From Nematostella vectensis (taxonomy: Eukaryota > Cnidaria > Anthozoa > Actiniaria > Edwardsiidae), in the NCBI RefSeq assembly GCF_932526225.1, contig NC_064034.1, positions 20,146,927-20,210,926 on the forward strand: a stretch of DNA of 64,000 bases. Reading direction: 5' to 3'. The translations under genes were made by a program, and so were the position numbers. This document shows, piece after piece, positions 1 to 15,100 of this stretch (positions are counted from its first letter, which is position 1; each line of letters opens with the position of its first letter). Below the pieces are notes generated by a model that was not told where the DNA came from, ran no database searches, and worked only from the letters and a program-made list of their open reading frames with translations.

Positions 1-598
1 GGTGGGATTTGATTGGCTAATGTCGTAAGAACAATAGTCCACGTGTTTCCTGCAGCATGAATTCCCTAGGGAGGAGAGGAACGATTGTTTTGAGTTGTAT
101 GCAAATTGGCCGCTTTTGGCCGCTCCAGGAAAAACGTCACACTTCCGTTTGGCCGCTTTTGGCCGTTTTGATAGTGAAAGGGTTTATCAAATCTCTAATT
201 TCTTGTCATAAGGAACAGTCAATTATATAATATCACTTGTTTTTCCGCCTGGCTTACAATTATAAAATACTGTTTTTCTCTCATTCTTGTGGTTTCCTTT
301 CAAAAACAAATACAAAGCAAATACAAAATGAGGAGAAAAGTTGCAGGAATTTTAAAACTAATTTAGAGATTCTTACAAATGTTATAATAATATGACCATG
401 CCATGCACTTTTCTTAATTTTGTATCACACTCGCACTGCCCGTAGTGGCCTTTGGCAGTGCCTGCAAAGTATGCTGGATTCTCAAGCATGTCGCACTGCA
501 TGCTTGTTGATAAATACAGGTATATATGCAGACAAAATTGTGCTCCCTCTCTAATATTTTATACATGCGTTTATTAATTATTTCCCTCTTGCTTGTAG
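1..598. other. No gene recognised
   Basis: AT-rich sequence with no open reading frame resembling a known family. Short direct repeats of a TTGGCCGCTTTTGGCCG type occur around 108-165. The 3' part up to 598 has the pyrimidine-rich look of an intron end (TTGCTTGTAG) leading into the recombinase exon. Confidence 0.5.
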
Positions 599-1419
599 AT
601 GACCAAGGCCCTATTTGAGAAGCCATACACCACACATAGCATTAGAAGGTCAGCAGCACGCTGGGCAGCCAGATGTGGTGCTGATGATAGCACAATCAAA
701 AGGGCTGGTCGCTGGTAAGAACACTTGCCAAAAGCAGAATGACATTAATTTTGTGATGTGATATGAACTTTTGTATGAATATAATAATCAAAGAATGTTA
801 TTACTGGTGTTGGTTCATTGAAATATACCTTACAGCAGTAACAAAAAACATTAAAATCACTTGATGTCTTTCCAATTGTCCTTCCTGCTCTTCTGCCCTT
901 GTATTGATATTTTCAGTTTCTACTGGTTGTTAGGCATCTTCTCTTTATAGTCATGAAAGGTCACTTTTGTTGTTGTTCTTGTTGTTTTGGCTTTTGCTTG
1001 CAAATTTTGCCTCTGGGGTAGTAGAATTCACTTTCACTTTCTTTGTTGGTATTCATCGCTTCTTTACCAAAAATCAAAAAGCTTTTGTCTTCAGTTTTTT
1101 TGGGTTATGCTTGCCCTGGTAAAAAAATGCAAGCATGCAAGCTGTCATTGCCATATTATCATATTATTAGTTAGTGAGTGATGTGTTCTTAATTGCTAGT
1201 CTCAGGACTTTTGCACACCCCAGAATGTTTTGCTTATCATGATTTCCTGACGAATTCTAAGTCGTCATACATAACATGTAAATTTTCATCTTTTCTTTTA
1301 GGAAGTCGAGCAGCTTTGAACTTTACACCCAAGACGCAAGAGCAGAAATGATTACTGAACTTCATGACGACAATCCAAGCCAGGACCATCTGCTGTGGAT
1401 GTTCAAGCCCCTCAGATGA
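599..1419 (+). pseudogene. Tyrosine recombinase C-terminal fragment (two exons)
   Basis: Two exons (599-714 and 1302-1419) join in frame across a GT-AG intron and end at TGA 1417-1419, giving about 77 residues. They read as the catalytic C-terminus of a tyrosine recombinase: HSIRRSAARWAARCG supplies the His-x-x-Arg pair, AGRW follows about 25 residues later, and SSSFELYTQ supplies the nucleophilic Tyr. Known family biology: this enzyme cuts and rejoins DNA through a Tyr-phosphate link and is carried by DIRS, Ngaro and Crypton elements. I see no N-terminal part, reverse transcriptase or terminal repeats, so the element class is unknown and the piece is probably a remnant. A host-domesticated recombinase with exons left of the window is possible. 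The second exon is partly duplicated downstream. Confidence 0.6.
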
Positions 1420-1748
1420 AGCACCTCCCACTACATGCCATCCAGACAATTATTTCTGCCCTTGCACCTTGGCAGCCTACTGTCAAATCATAGCCATCAT
1501 CAAATGCTATCCTACATGGAAGGACAACCATTCAAACCATGGAAGGAAAACCATACAAACCACCCTCCATCAAAGTCATGATCAATGGGACCATGCATGG
1601 AAGGAAAACCATTCAAACCAATGGAGGACAACCATTCAAACCATGGAAGGAAAACCATACAAACCACCATAACATGTAAATTTTCATCTTTTCTTTTAGG
1701 AAGTCGAGCAGCTTTGAACTTTACACCCAAGACGCAAGAGCAGAAATG
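1274..1748 (+). repeat. Duplicated intron end plus exon start of the recombinase
   Basis: About 77 bases at 1274-1350 (AACATGTAAATTTTCATC, then TTTTCTTTTAG and the first part of exon 2) recur almost unchanged at 1672-1748. The copied unit spans the 3' splice site (after 1301; copy after 1699) and the coding bases up to the codons for ARAEM. The second copy then runs into unrelated minisatellite-like sequence, so it is a truncated duplicate exon. Confidence 0.85.
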
Positions 1749-2410
1749 GTCATGGTCAATGGGACCATGCATGGAAGGAAAACCATGTAAACCCCTGAGG
1801 GGCAGTGGCTACACATCCATGGGGTGTAGAATGGAGATGTCAGGCGTTTCCTCCCTCCACTACCCTAGGTGTTCACCTTGGGCAAGTGATATCCCACCTC
1901 TAGCCTCCCATTGCCCTAGGTTACAAGATAGCGTCAGATAAAAACTTGGCGACAATGAGCCCTTGGCAAGGGTGATACCCCGATCTAGTGATCGTTAATA
2001 CCGCATTGAATTATGCGGGGGGACCAAGAAGCCCTTATCTATACAAGAGCAAGTAAAAAAATAAAAGAACAATACTTTCATTTGAACATATCTATATTGA
2101 TTAGGTATTCCAACCTCCATCATCTCACATACCCTTATCGACTTAACCTGCCTTTCACCACTTTACCTGCCTCCAACTGGCTAGCCTGTACTTCAGTGAC
2201 TTACCCATTCCTCGTTAATTTACACTCATCAGCTTCCATTCTGTAACAGTCTTAACTTCCCTAACTGGCTACCTTCAAGAATGGAAGGAAAACCTTACAA
2301 ACCATCCTTAATCAAAAAAATGGACAACAACACCATGCATGGAAGTAAAACCATGGAATTGAAACCATTCAAACAAAAAGACAGTCATTCAAACCATCAA
2401 AGGAAAACCA
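1513..2410. repeat. Dispersed short repeats with ATGGAAGGAAAACCAT core
   Basis: Imperfect repeats with the cores CATGGAAGGAAAACCAT and CATTCAAACCATGGAAGG occur about eight times at 1513-1670, 1758-1795 and 2278-2410. They are irregularly spaced and interrupted by the duplicated recombinase exon and by about 450 bases of unremarkable sequence. No coding function is apparent; small ORFs here are composed of the repeats. Confidence 0.6.
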
Positions 2411-2420
2411 TTGCAGTGTT

Positions 2421-4690
2421 TGCCTTGGACAAGTGATAAGACACCACTAGCCTCCCTTTTCTCTTTTCTAAGAACAAAAACCCTTACTGCCAATACCACC
2501 CTCGGCATTTCTGGGTTGCCCCACAGGTAAATAGAGGTACTTTAATGTTGTTGCCTCATTCTTATCTGACTCCAAAGTCAGGGCCATTTCTCATGCCTAT
2601 AGCCTAAGAACTGAAATTGATATGTATTTTGCATTTTGAATATTCCTTGTTTGGTTATCTTTTCTAGGTTTCTTACCAATTTCACACAACTCGTTCTATT
2701 TGCACCATTACCAAAAACCCCATGATTATTCTTTTCATTGAATCCAATTAATTCTTTTCATTCTTTTCAGTGAATCCAAAGTAAAGGTGAACAATACTGA
2801 TGGGAAAATGCACCTGGAGATTGTTTAAATTTTTCACTGCATTTTATGCAGGTGCTTGCACATCCTTTTCCAATGCTTTATGCTTGTGGCAGTTGGTTGT
2901 CAAATATGGAGTGGAATATTGGACATCCCTTTACAGATATATTTTCTTATTCTGCTGTGCTGTCTTGTTGAAATAAATTTGATCCAGGATCTTTTTAATT
3001 TGTGTCTGAGAATTGAGCTATTTTTAGCATATCTCCACCACTCCTCCGGCACCAGGGAGGAGTCGTGAAGATGTGCGAGGGGGACTCCGATAACAAATTG
3101 GGTGTGGTTCAAGGAAATTTTAAAGGCCAAAACACCCCCTTCGAATAGCAATTGGTCGAATTTTATTCCCTAAGAGATAACAGAATTTAAAAAAAAAAAA
3201 GGTTAATTACTCCCTTAGGAATAGCAGTTGGTCGAATTTTACACCCTAAGAGATATCGGCTCCTGAACTCTTCCAAACCAAATTTACCCAGTTTTCCTAA
3301 AGCTAATAAGGCGCGCAAAGAACATTTTATGTTTTTTCTATAGGCTGAAATAGGTACATAACTTCTCACTCTCCAAGGAAACCTTTAAAGTAAGATTTGG
3401 ACATGCATTATAACAATACACATACCTGCAATTTTGACAAACTCCTTCTTCTGAACCTCATCCCTTTGAACAGCTGCCGTAAGTGTAAGCTTACTCCGTT
3501 TTCTCTTTCTAGTCTGTAGTCACCATTAACATTGTTTCCAAGTATTAAACCTCTTAACAAGATTTCCTTGTGTTCCTTAGCTGTTTAGTAGTTTTCACTA
3601 GTTGTTTTCACGGTCATCAAGGTCTGAATACTTGTCATGTTTTCCCCGCCAATTTTACTGTCGTTCACCACGCGACACTGCAACTCAAAACTCGAAAATG
3701 TGACAGGAGAGCAACATCAAACCCGCGGTTTTGATTGATTTCTTTGGGATTTGACATGATGTGACCAATGACGGTGACGGGTGACGGTTTGTTATTGGCT
3801 CGTTTTCAGACAGTGTATCCAGATTATATTGCAACTGTAGTAGAATGTCTCAGTTCTACTAACAGCGATTCTCAGTGTAACGCGATGTGCAGGCGATGGC
3901 AAAGTAGCCAAGCGTCATTTTGCAGTCGTCAGATCTATGACAGTAAATGCTCGCTTTCTCAAATTCATCCCGAGTTTAACTCGAGGCTGGAAATGTTCCA
4001 TGTTGAATGAAAAATGTAAAGGATTTTTTTTTGCATCGAGCTCGCACTGTTCGTACCGTTACTGGGTTTTTGTTTTGTATACCTTTACAGAAACTCTGCA
4101 AACATCAGATGCATAGTTGAGTTTTGAAGCGGACTTACTTTCTCACCATTGACCAGAATCATGATAAACAACAATGTTTATTTAACGAATGAAATTGTTC
4201 TTTGATATTCTGGTTAACGGTGGGTGAACAGGGCAGCGACAGGGGTTAGGGTGGTAGGGGTGGGACACCTCTAAAAAAACATATGCTCCTCGAGAAAATG
4301 AGTTTCAAATTCTAAGGGATAGCAAAATAAAATGAGTTTTGACCTTAGGGGACAGGAAAAGGTCTCCGTTTTAGATGATTTATCCTTAAGGGATAGCAGT
4401 TAAAATTATCGCCTCTGTCGTGTGGGGAAACAGGGAAGCTGTTCATTCCTTCTCGACTTCCTCTTGTTATTGTAACCCTCCAAGGAATCCAGTTCTCAGC
4501 AGTGGGCGGATATGCAACTACGCTGTAAATCTTTCGATTTACTCTCGCACTTCATCAATCCTAGACTACTTGTTGTTAAAACAAAAGGTACAATGGTCAA
4601 AAAGAAGTCCTCCTACTTGTTGCTTGTTGCTAATTCTGCAATCACAACCCTCATAACAATCTAGATCTGACATTTTTCATTAGCTGAATT
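2421..4690. other. Intergenic DNA with decayed repeats, no clear gene
   Basis: I recognise no gene family here apart from one weak candidate exon at 3426-3513. Two near-identical stretches (3150-3185 and 3212-3257) share the core AGCARTTGGTCGAATTTTA followed by CCCTAAGAGATA. Related pieces with an AAGGGATAGCA core recur near 4313-4325 and 4388-4400, and at 5711-5727. These are scattered copies of an unclassified interspersed repeat. Confidence 0.4.
3426..3513 (-). CDS. Candidate isolated coding exon (unrecognised)
   Basis: On the minus strand an 88-nt open stretch is bounded by a CTACAG acceptor and a GTATGT donor. It reads as a basic, helix-like peptide: RKRKRSKLTL, then TAAVQRDEVQKKEFVKIAG. 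Composition and flanking splice signals suggest a real exon, but I could not find its neighbours and do not recognise the protein. It could equally be a chance ORF within decayed repeat DNA. Confidence 0.2.
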
Positions 4691-4693
4691 TAT

Positions 4694-7380
<2,687 letters not shown>

Positions 7381-8125
7381 CCCTGTTAAATCCTTTGCAT
7401 TTGACTACGAAATTTAATTAATTTAATTCTTTCTTCAGCCTTTGTATAATTATGTGGTTACTTATTGTTAGTAGAGTTAGAGCAATTCTTTGCTTTATAG
7501 CAGGGTTAGCTAACAGGTAGGCTAACTGATAGGCTTCTGCTTATTATTCTTAAACAATTTTCAGTTTATTGCGTTCGTTAGTATATTTCCTGTTGTCATA
7601 AGAGCCGAGTAAGCTGAGCTCAATTTTTAAATGTTTGTTATACTTCACACATTCCATAAAAAAATTACTGTTTTCAAAAGAGCCTGGTCATCCTTTGGCA
7701 ATAAACGTGTCCAGTATTTTATGCTTCTGAACGATAAGTCAATTTGGATAAAAATTAATGGTTTTGCGCTGAAATCCCAAGTCCCCTTAACTCGGGGCAG
7801 ATTCGTTGTGTAGCCATTTAGCTTGTTGAGTACGTGTGCACAGGGGGTTGAACTCAGCACACAGTGTAACCAAACTGGAGTTTCATACACCAGAGGGGTA
7901 AGCTTTGAAAGAGGCTAGATAGTATAGAGAACTTCTGTTCTCAACGAGTTACAGAATCCAAGTGATCCTTGCTAAGCGGTCACGTTATAATATGTGACCG
8001 AGCCTTGTAATTTGGTAGGAATATGACGTCGCTGCGGTAAGAATTGGTAGGATTCCTACTGCTCATATATGGGCACCGGAAGAGAAGAAATATTTTTATA
8101 GGTTGCTGGTGGGTACGCTAATAAA
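7381..8125. other. No gene recognised
   Basis: Intergenic sequence. Short ORFs on both strands show no family resemblance. I see no structured RNA or mobile element boundary here. Confidence 0.4.
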
Positions 8126-9000
8126 AATACAGGGGAATACAGGGAAATACAGGAGAATACAAGGAAATATAGGAGAATACAGGGGAATACAGGAGAATAC
8201 AGGTAAATACAGGAAAATACAGGAGAATACAGGGAAATTACAAGAGAATACAGGGGAATACAGGGAAATACAGGAGAATACAGGAAAATACAGGGAAATA
8301 CAAGAGAATACAGGAAAATACAGGAGAATACAGGAAAATACAGGAGAACACAGGGAAATACAGGAGAATACAGGGAAATACAGTAGAATACAGGAAAATA
8401 CAGGAGAATACAGGGAAATACAGGGAAATAAAGGATAATACAGGAAAACACAGGAGAATACAGGGAAATACAGGAGAATACAGGGAAATACAAAAGAATA
8501 CAGGAGAACACAGGAAAATACAGGAGAACACGGGGAAATACAGGAGAATACAGGGAAATACAGGAGAATACAGGGAAATACAGGGAAATACAAGAGAATA
8601 CAGGGGAAATACAGGGGAATACAGGAGAATACAGGGAAATACAGGAAAATACATGGGAATACAGGGAAATACATGAGATTTACAGGGGAATACAGGGTAC
8701 AGGGAGCAGGATAATACAGGGAAATATAGGAGAATACAGGGGAATACAGGAGAATACAGGAGAATACAGGGAAATACAGGGAAATACAAGAGAATACAGG
8801 GGAATACATGGAAATACAAGAGAATACAGGGAAATACAGGAGAATACAGGGAAATACAAGAGAATACAGGAAAATACAGGATAACACAGGAAAATACAGG
8901 AGAACACAGGGAAATTCAAGAGAATACAGGGGAATACAGGGAAATACAGGAGAATACATGAAAATACAGGAAATACAGGAGAATACAGGGAAATACAGGA
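8126..9000. repeat. 10-bp minisatellite (CAGGRRAATA)n
   Basis: About 87 copies of a 10-bp unit, mostly alternating CAGGAGAATA and CAGGGAAATA. The unit is not a multiple of three but lacks stop codons in several frames, producing a spurious 329-codon ORF on the minus strand rich in Pro-Val-Phe-Cys-Ile. The same repeat resumes at 11,805 on the far side of the Penelope-like element. Confidence 0.95.
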
Positions 9001-9077
9001 GTAGAATCAAAAAGCCCAAACTGTCGCGATCTCGTACCAGAACAATGAATACAATTCTCCAAAAACTGGAAATCGAC

Positions 9078-9119
9078 TCTGCCAAATTTTCGTCTTTAAT
9101 AAGACTTCTTCAGGGCAGA
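9078..9119 (-). ncRNA. Hammerhead-ribozyme-like motif of the Penelope element
   Basis: On the minus strand a 42-nt segment shows the core CTGAAGA, a hairpin GTCTT-ATTA-AAGAC (stem II), then GAAA. The outer strands TCTGCC and GGCAGA pair perfectly over six bases (stem I). Between GAAA and GGCAGA is only ATTT, which fits the minimal, nearly loopless stem III described for Penelope ribozymes, with a UU cleavage position. One extra A follows the CTGAAGA box. It lies about 120 bases beyond the stop codon in the element's own orientation. Cleavage activity is not demonstrated. Confidence 0.6.
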
Positions 9120-9241
9120 CTGAAGAAGGTGAATCGTTACAAGCTTATTTACATCAGAATAGTGGCGCGAGACGCAAAAACATTACAACTGACAAAAAAC
9201 GCGCATTTTCTAGAATAGCGCGCGCTATGGATAAAAAGAAT

Positions 9242-11800
9242 TTACACATCTCTACGTGGGTTCCTACTACAAAAAAAGTCATCACTATTAAGACCCCGCG
9301 GGTAGATAGACTTAAGCCGATAAGCCCACTGGCCTTCCCTTTCCCTAAGCTGAGCCTCAGAGTTACACTTATCTATAAGTTGTACCATAACATTATTAAG
9401 ACCTAAATGATTGTCGCAATGAAAATGTTGATAGATAAGTTCATCCTCAACTTTTTCACTAACCGGTAAACTAGGGTGCTTATTTAACCTACTTTTATGA
9501 TTATTAAAACGCTTCCTAAAACTATTGATAGTAGACCCTACGTATTGCTTGCTACACATAGAGCAATTAATTAGATAAACAACAAAATCTGAGTTACAGT
9601 CCAAGTCAAAATTAATGAGATATTTCTTATTAGTAACTGTACTGCGAAACTCCCGCCCTGTCTTAAGAAAGTTACACACCCTACACCTTTTACCGCCACA
9701 CTTACCACAACCTCTAACCTGAGTACCATCCTCTTTAAGAGAGGAGTGCACCAACATATCCTTTAAACTCCTAGGTTTCCTATAAGCCACCATAGGTACC
9801 CTACCAATAGCACCCCTACATCTACTAGAAGATTCTAGAACTGGCTGTAAATTACGAAGAATACCAGGTAAATTAGGTAAAGCTGGATGAAAAGTGACTA
9901 CAAAAGGTACACGATCATTCTTACCTTTACGCCTGTCTTTCAATGTGTCGTCCCTAGGAATACGTCTAACTCGGTCAACTTCCCTCCCCACAAACCTGCT
10001 GTCATAACCCCTATCAACTAAATAACCTTGTAACTCTAATACCCTCTTTTCGAAAGAAGAGTCTTCCGAACATATCCTACGGATACGTAGTGCCTGCCCA
10101 AAAGGAATGCCTTTCTTACAAGCAGAAGGATGACAGGACGTATGAAAAAGATATTGATGCTTATCAGTAGGCTTACTAAACAGATCTGTAGATATTAACC
10201 CATCCCTAAGAGTAAGTGAAACATCCAAAAAATTTACCTGACTAGTGGACCACTCAAACGTAAATTTTATAGTTCTATGTATAGAGTTCATGTGAGCCAT
10301 AAACTCTCTCAGAGTGTCCTCACCTTCAGTCCAGATCATGAAAATGTCATCGATATACCTACGCCATAAATAAGGCTTAACTGGAGAAGAGTCTATGATT
10401 TCCTTTTCAACTTCAGCCATAAAAAGATTAGCATATGATGGTGCCATTCTAGTACCTATAGCCGTACCTAATACCTGTAAATAATGCTTCTTATTAAATA
10501 CTAAGTTATTATTCTCCAGGACAATGCGAGCTAAGTCCACAAGGTCCTCAGTAGGAATATAATTACCTGTTAACTTACCACGTTTGTCCAAAGCGGCTTT
10601 AAGAGCCTCCAACCCCTCATCATGGGGTATGTGGGGGTAAAGCCCAACCACATCTGCTGTGACTAAGATAGCCCCCTGAGGTAAAGTTCCCATATCTCTC
10701 ACTATATTAAGAAAATGTTTAGTATCCTTAATATGGGATGGTAAAGATGGCACCAAATCCTTAATATGATAATCTACAAACTCAGATATCTTTTCAGTGC
10801 AAGTATTACACCCCGATATGACTGGCCTACCTGGGTTACCCTTCTTATGTATTTTAGGAAGGAGATAAAATCGACCTGCCCTAGGCTTACCATTGATGAT
10901 AAGATAATCTAGAGTCTTATCATCTATAAATCCATCAGCAGACAACTTACGTACCCTTCTATTTACAAGCTCCGTAATATACTGCGTGAGATCCTTGGTT
11001 TCCTTATATACTTCCTTGTCACTGAGCTGTCTTAGTGCCTCTTGAATATACTTATCCTTATCCATGACCACTACCCCAGACCCCTTATCCGCCTCTTTTA
11101 TAACTATATCCTTAGCATACCTTAAATCCTTAAGAGCTCGGCGTTCATCCTGTGTCAAATTACTATAAATCTTACCTTGTTTGGTTGAAGATAAGATCTC
11201 TTCCTCCAAGGCTTTAGCGTACGCCTCTATAGCAATTTCGCGACCTTTTTCCGGACACCAAGATGATTTTTTTTTCTAAAAGCTGGGGTTTCCGAAAAAT
11301 CTGCATCTACGGCATCCGGATCATAAAAAAATTCCCTTAACCTTATACGCCTAACGAAATCATTAATATCCTTACGTAAAGCAAAAACATCCAACTCATT
11401 AGGAGTAGGACAAAATTTAAGACCCTTAGAAAGAAGAGCAACCTCCCCACGGATAAGTTCCCGGCTAGATAAATTAACAACTACGTTAAGACCCATAAGA
11501 GACTCCCCCCACTGTACTAGTAACCGTATTAGTATTAATAGTTTCTGGAATAGACCCAGATAATGTTCAAATAATATTGTCCACACCGCGAGCCTCGTGT
11601 TCCGCTCCTCCATCAACCATGTAGTCCTGCTCCTCACCATCCATCGCAATCACCTCATGCGAAGCATCAAACGCGATATCTTTATGATCCACTGTCGTTC
11701 CCATAACATCTACTATCTCTCTTCTATAAAAACTTAGAAGCGCATCCAATTTCTGCTCATGTTTCTTGTTAAGGCCATCCTCAAAATTCGGAAATATGTC
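9242..11800 (-). pseudogene. Penelope-like reverse transcriptase / GIY-YIG endonuclease, frameshifted
   Basis: The main ORF (11209 down to 9242, 655 codons) holds the reverse transcriptase. It contains LPKIHKKGNPGRPVISG, the palm motif RYIDDIFMIW with the catalytic Asp pair, and TAIGTRMAPSYANLFMAE. C-terminal to it is a Cys-rich linker (CGKCGGKRCRVC) and a GIY-YIG nuclease (VVYLINCSMCSKQYVGST, then a downstream Arg and Glu). The upstream frame (ending 11227) carries the conserved N-terminal region (VVNLSSRELIRGEVALLSKG), but a run of nine T at 11267-11275 shifts it out of frame; one base fewer would join the two. At least one more frame change lies near 11,500-11,570, before an N-terminal piece starting about 11,800. 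Such elements copy themselves by target-primed reverse transcription. This copy looks recently broken. Confidence 0.9.
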
Positions 11801-11804
11801 TAAT

Positions 11805-11945
11805 AAATACAGGAGAATACAGGAGAATACAGGAAAACACAGGAGAATACAGGGAAATACAGGAGAATACAGGAGAATACAGGAAAATACAAGAAAACAC
11901 AGTGTAAACCACGGAAATATAGGAAAATACAGGAAAATAAAGGAG
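11805..11945. repeat. Second block of the 10-bp minisatellite
   Basis: About 14 copies of the CAGGAGAATA / CAGGAAAATA unit, the same repeat as 8126-9000. Together the two blocks bracket the Penelope-like element, which suggests a single array split by insertion. Confidence 0.9.
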
Positions 11946-12145
11946 AAGATATGAAAATTAATTATAATACAATATAATATACTATTATGATACACTTTAA
12001 TATGGTTACATGAAGTAGTCACCTCCGAACGTATACATTAACCGCTGACATCCTGCAGATCACCGTTCCTCTACGCCGGTGGAAAATTGCTTCCCCTCCA
12101 TAAATGTCATAATTCCTAATTCCTTCGTTTCCACGATACAGCACC

Positions 12146-15100
12146 ATGAGAAGGCATTACACCTCGACAGGTCAGTAGTTCTTTTGATTCATCTGTTGAT
12201 TGCTTGACTGTCGAGGTTAATTTTCCTTGTGTTTCAGGCTCGAGATATGATGCTTTCGAGGAACAAAGTCCTCTCGACCTCACTAGAGGTAAAGTTATAA
12301 CACAACTTACATGTCTACTTTGACAACTTTAGTTGTGCTAGAAGGGTTCATTGTAGAATTTTCTGAATATTTCACACATTTGAATACGTTGACATTTTCA
12401 TTATGAAGTTTATTTATTTACAGATGAGATCCCTTCACCATAGCGAACGTAATAGTGGACCATAAAGGAAAGGGGGGGGGGGGGGGTGGAAGATTCGATT
12501 TGTGCCGGAGTTTCTTGCCGAAGACAGTTTTTGGTGATATCTTTAAGGGGTTAAAGAGCAATGCATTATATTTCCAATTTTCATGATTTTTCCCTCTGTA
12601 ATGTGCTACAGGAAATAAGCTTTTTTTAAATCTTTCACCTTTCCCGCCTCAAAAGTAATAGGCCTCCCCCTTATAACCCTTTCACCAGAGTTGTGTTATG
12701 ATGTCATTATTGGGCTGTGTCTTTGTGTACTGTTTAATGTATGTATAACGTCTATAAGCCATTGCTTGACCATGATAAGCCATTGTTTGACCCATGACGT
12801 TTGCTTCGTTTAGCGGAACACAACGACACAACCCATTATTGAGGTCTAGTGTAGACACTGTGCTTTTCATGTGGTTCCAAATTCCCCTTTCCTATGGCAC
12901 TAGAAAAGATCCCAACAGTAACTTACACGAATACATCAATCACAGACACAGGTTTAATTGGCCGAATAGAGATTTATTTTCAAGCCGAGAAAATTTAAAA
13001 AGAGATGATAGGAATTATAATATATAGAGTCCTTGGGTGTGAACATGAATCCCAATGATAGTGAAATATGATACCTATTCTCATATAACAATTAATACAT
13101 CACTATTCTAACTTGTTAAAATGAATTATAAATGAGCCATAGGGGCAATTAGATATTTTTAGAAACCCAAAATACCCCAATGCAAATACATGCAATTAGA
13201 GATGAAACAACCAACTTCATTTATTTTCATACATTTGCATTTAGAACAGTACATGCAAGGAACAGCATCTAAACTTTGGCTGATTGCCCCATCTATTTCT
13301 TGTTCAGATCCTGCAGACAACATGCGGGAACTACTGCATAACATCACAAGCAAGAATGAAATGAGCACAACCAAACGAATGGGCTACATAAATAACTTTA
13401 CCAAGGTACACAACCAAACGAATGGGCTACATAAATAACTTTACCAAGGTACACAACCAAACGAATGGGCTACATAAATAACTTTACCAAGGTACACAAC
13501 CAAACGAATGGGCTACATAAATAACTTTACCAAGGTACACAACCAAACGAATGGGCTACATAAATAACTTTACCAAGGTACACAACCAAACGAATGGGCT
13601 ACATAAATAACTTTACCAAGGTACACAACCAAACGAATGGGCTACATAAATAACTTTACCAAGGTACACAACCAAACGAATGGGCTACATAAATAACTTT
13701 ACCAAGGTACACAACCAAACGAATGGGCTACATAAATAACTTTACCAAGGTACACAACCAAACGAATGGGCTACATAAATAACTTTACCAAGGTACACAA
13801 CCAAACGAATGGGCTACATAAATAACTTTACCAAGGTACACAACCAAACGAATGGGCTACATAAATAACTTTACCAAGGTACACAACCAAACGAATGGGC
13901 TACATAAATAACTTTACCAAGGTACACAACCAAACAAATGGGCTACATAAATAACTTTACCAAGGTACACAACCAAACGAATGGGCTACATAAATAACTT
14001 TACCAAGGTACACAACCAAACGAATGGGCTACATAAATAACTTTACCAAGGTACACAACCAAACGAATGGGCTACATAAATAACTTTACCAAGGTACACA
14101 ACCAAACAAATGGGCTACATAAATAACTTTACCAAGGTACACAACCAAACGAATGGGCTACATAAATAACTTTACCAAGGTACACAACCAAACGAATGGG
14201 CTACATAAATAACTTTACCAAGGTACACAACCAAACGAATGGGCTACATAAATAACTTTACCAAGGTACACAACCAAACGAATGGGCTACATAAATAACT
14301 TTACCAAGGTACACAACCAAACGAATGGGCTACATAAATAACTTTACCAAGGTACACAACCAAACGAATGGGCTACATAAATAACTTTACCAAGGTACAC
14401 AACCAAACGAATGGGCTACATAAATAACTTTACCAAGGTACACAACCAAACGAATGGGCTACATAAATAACTTTACCAAGGTACACAACCAAACGAATGG
14501 GCTACATAAATAACTTTACCAAGGTACACAACCAAACGAATGGGCTACATAAATAACTTTACCAAGGTACACAACCAAACGAATGGGCTACATAAATAAC
14601 TTTACCAAGGTACACAACCAAACGAATGGGCTACATAAATAACTTTACCAAGGTACACAACCAAACGAATGGGCTACATAAATAACTTTACCAAGGTACA
14701 CAACCAAACGAATGGGCTACATAAATAACTTTACCAAGGTACACAACCAAACGAATGGGCTACATAAATAACTTTACCAAGGTACACAACCAAACGAATG
14801 GGCTACATAAATAACTTTACCAAGGTACACAACCAAACGAATGGGCTACATAAATAACTTTACCAAGGTACACAACCAAACGAATGGGCTACATAAATAA
14901 CTTTACCAAGGTACACAACCAAACGAATGGGCTACATAAATAACTTTACCAAGGTACACAACCAAACGAATGGGCTACATAAATAACTTTACCAAGGTAC
15001 ACAACCAAACGAATGGGCTACATAAATAACTTTACCAAGGTACACAACCAAACGAATGGGCTACATAAATAACTTTACCAAGGTACACAACCAAACGAAT

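Larger units (their letters stand above)
9001..11804 (-). mobile_element. Penelope-like retroelement, 5'-truncated, flanked by minisatellite
   Basis: This roughly 2.8-kb insertion has its coding sequence on the minus strand and is bounded on both sides by the same 10-bp minisatellite. It encodes a reverse transcriptase followed by a GIY-YIG endonuclease, the standard layout of the Penelope superfamily. A hammerhead-ribozyme-like motif lies downstream of the coding sequence, as is known for this superfamily. I see no full-length terminal repeat on the left coding end, so the element is probably 5' truncated. The repeat may be the target into which it inserted, or may have spread with the element. 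Confidence 0.85.

Noticed and set aside
3768-4010. 80-codon plus-strand ORF
   Set aside because: No family resemblance and no supporting splice or promoter context.
8096-9085. 329-codon minus-strand ORF rich in FPVFSCI
   Set aside because: It is a translation of the 10-bp minisatellite; every frame gives a similar low-complexity peptide.
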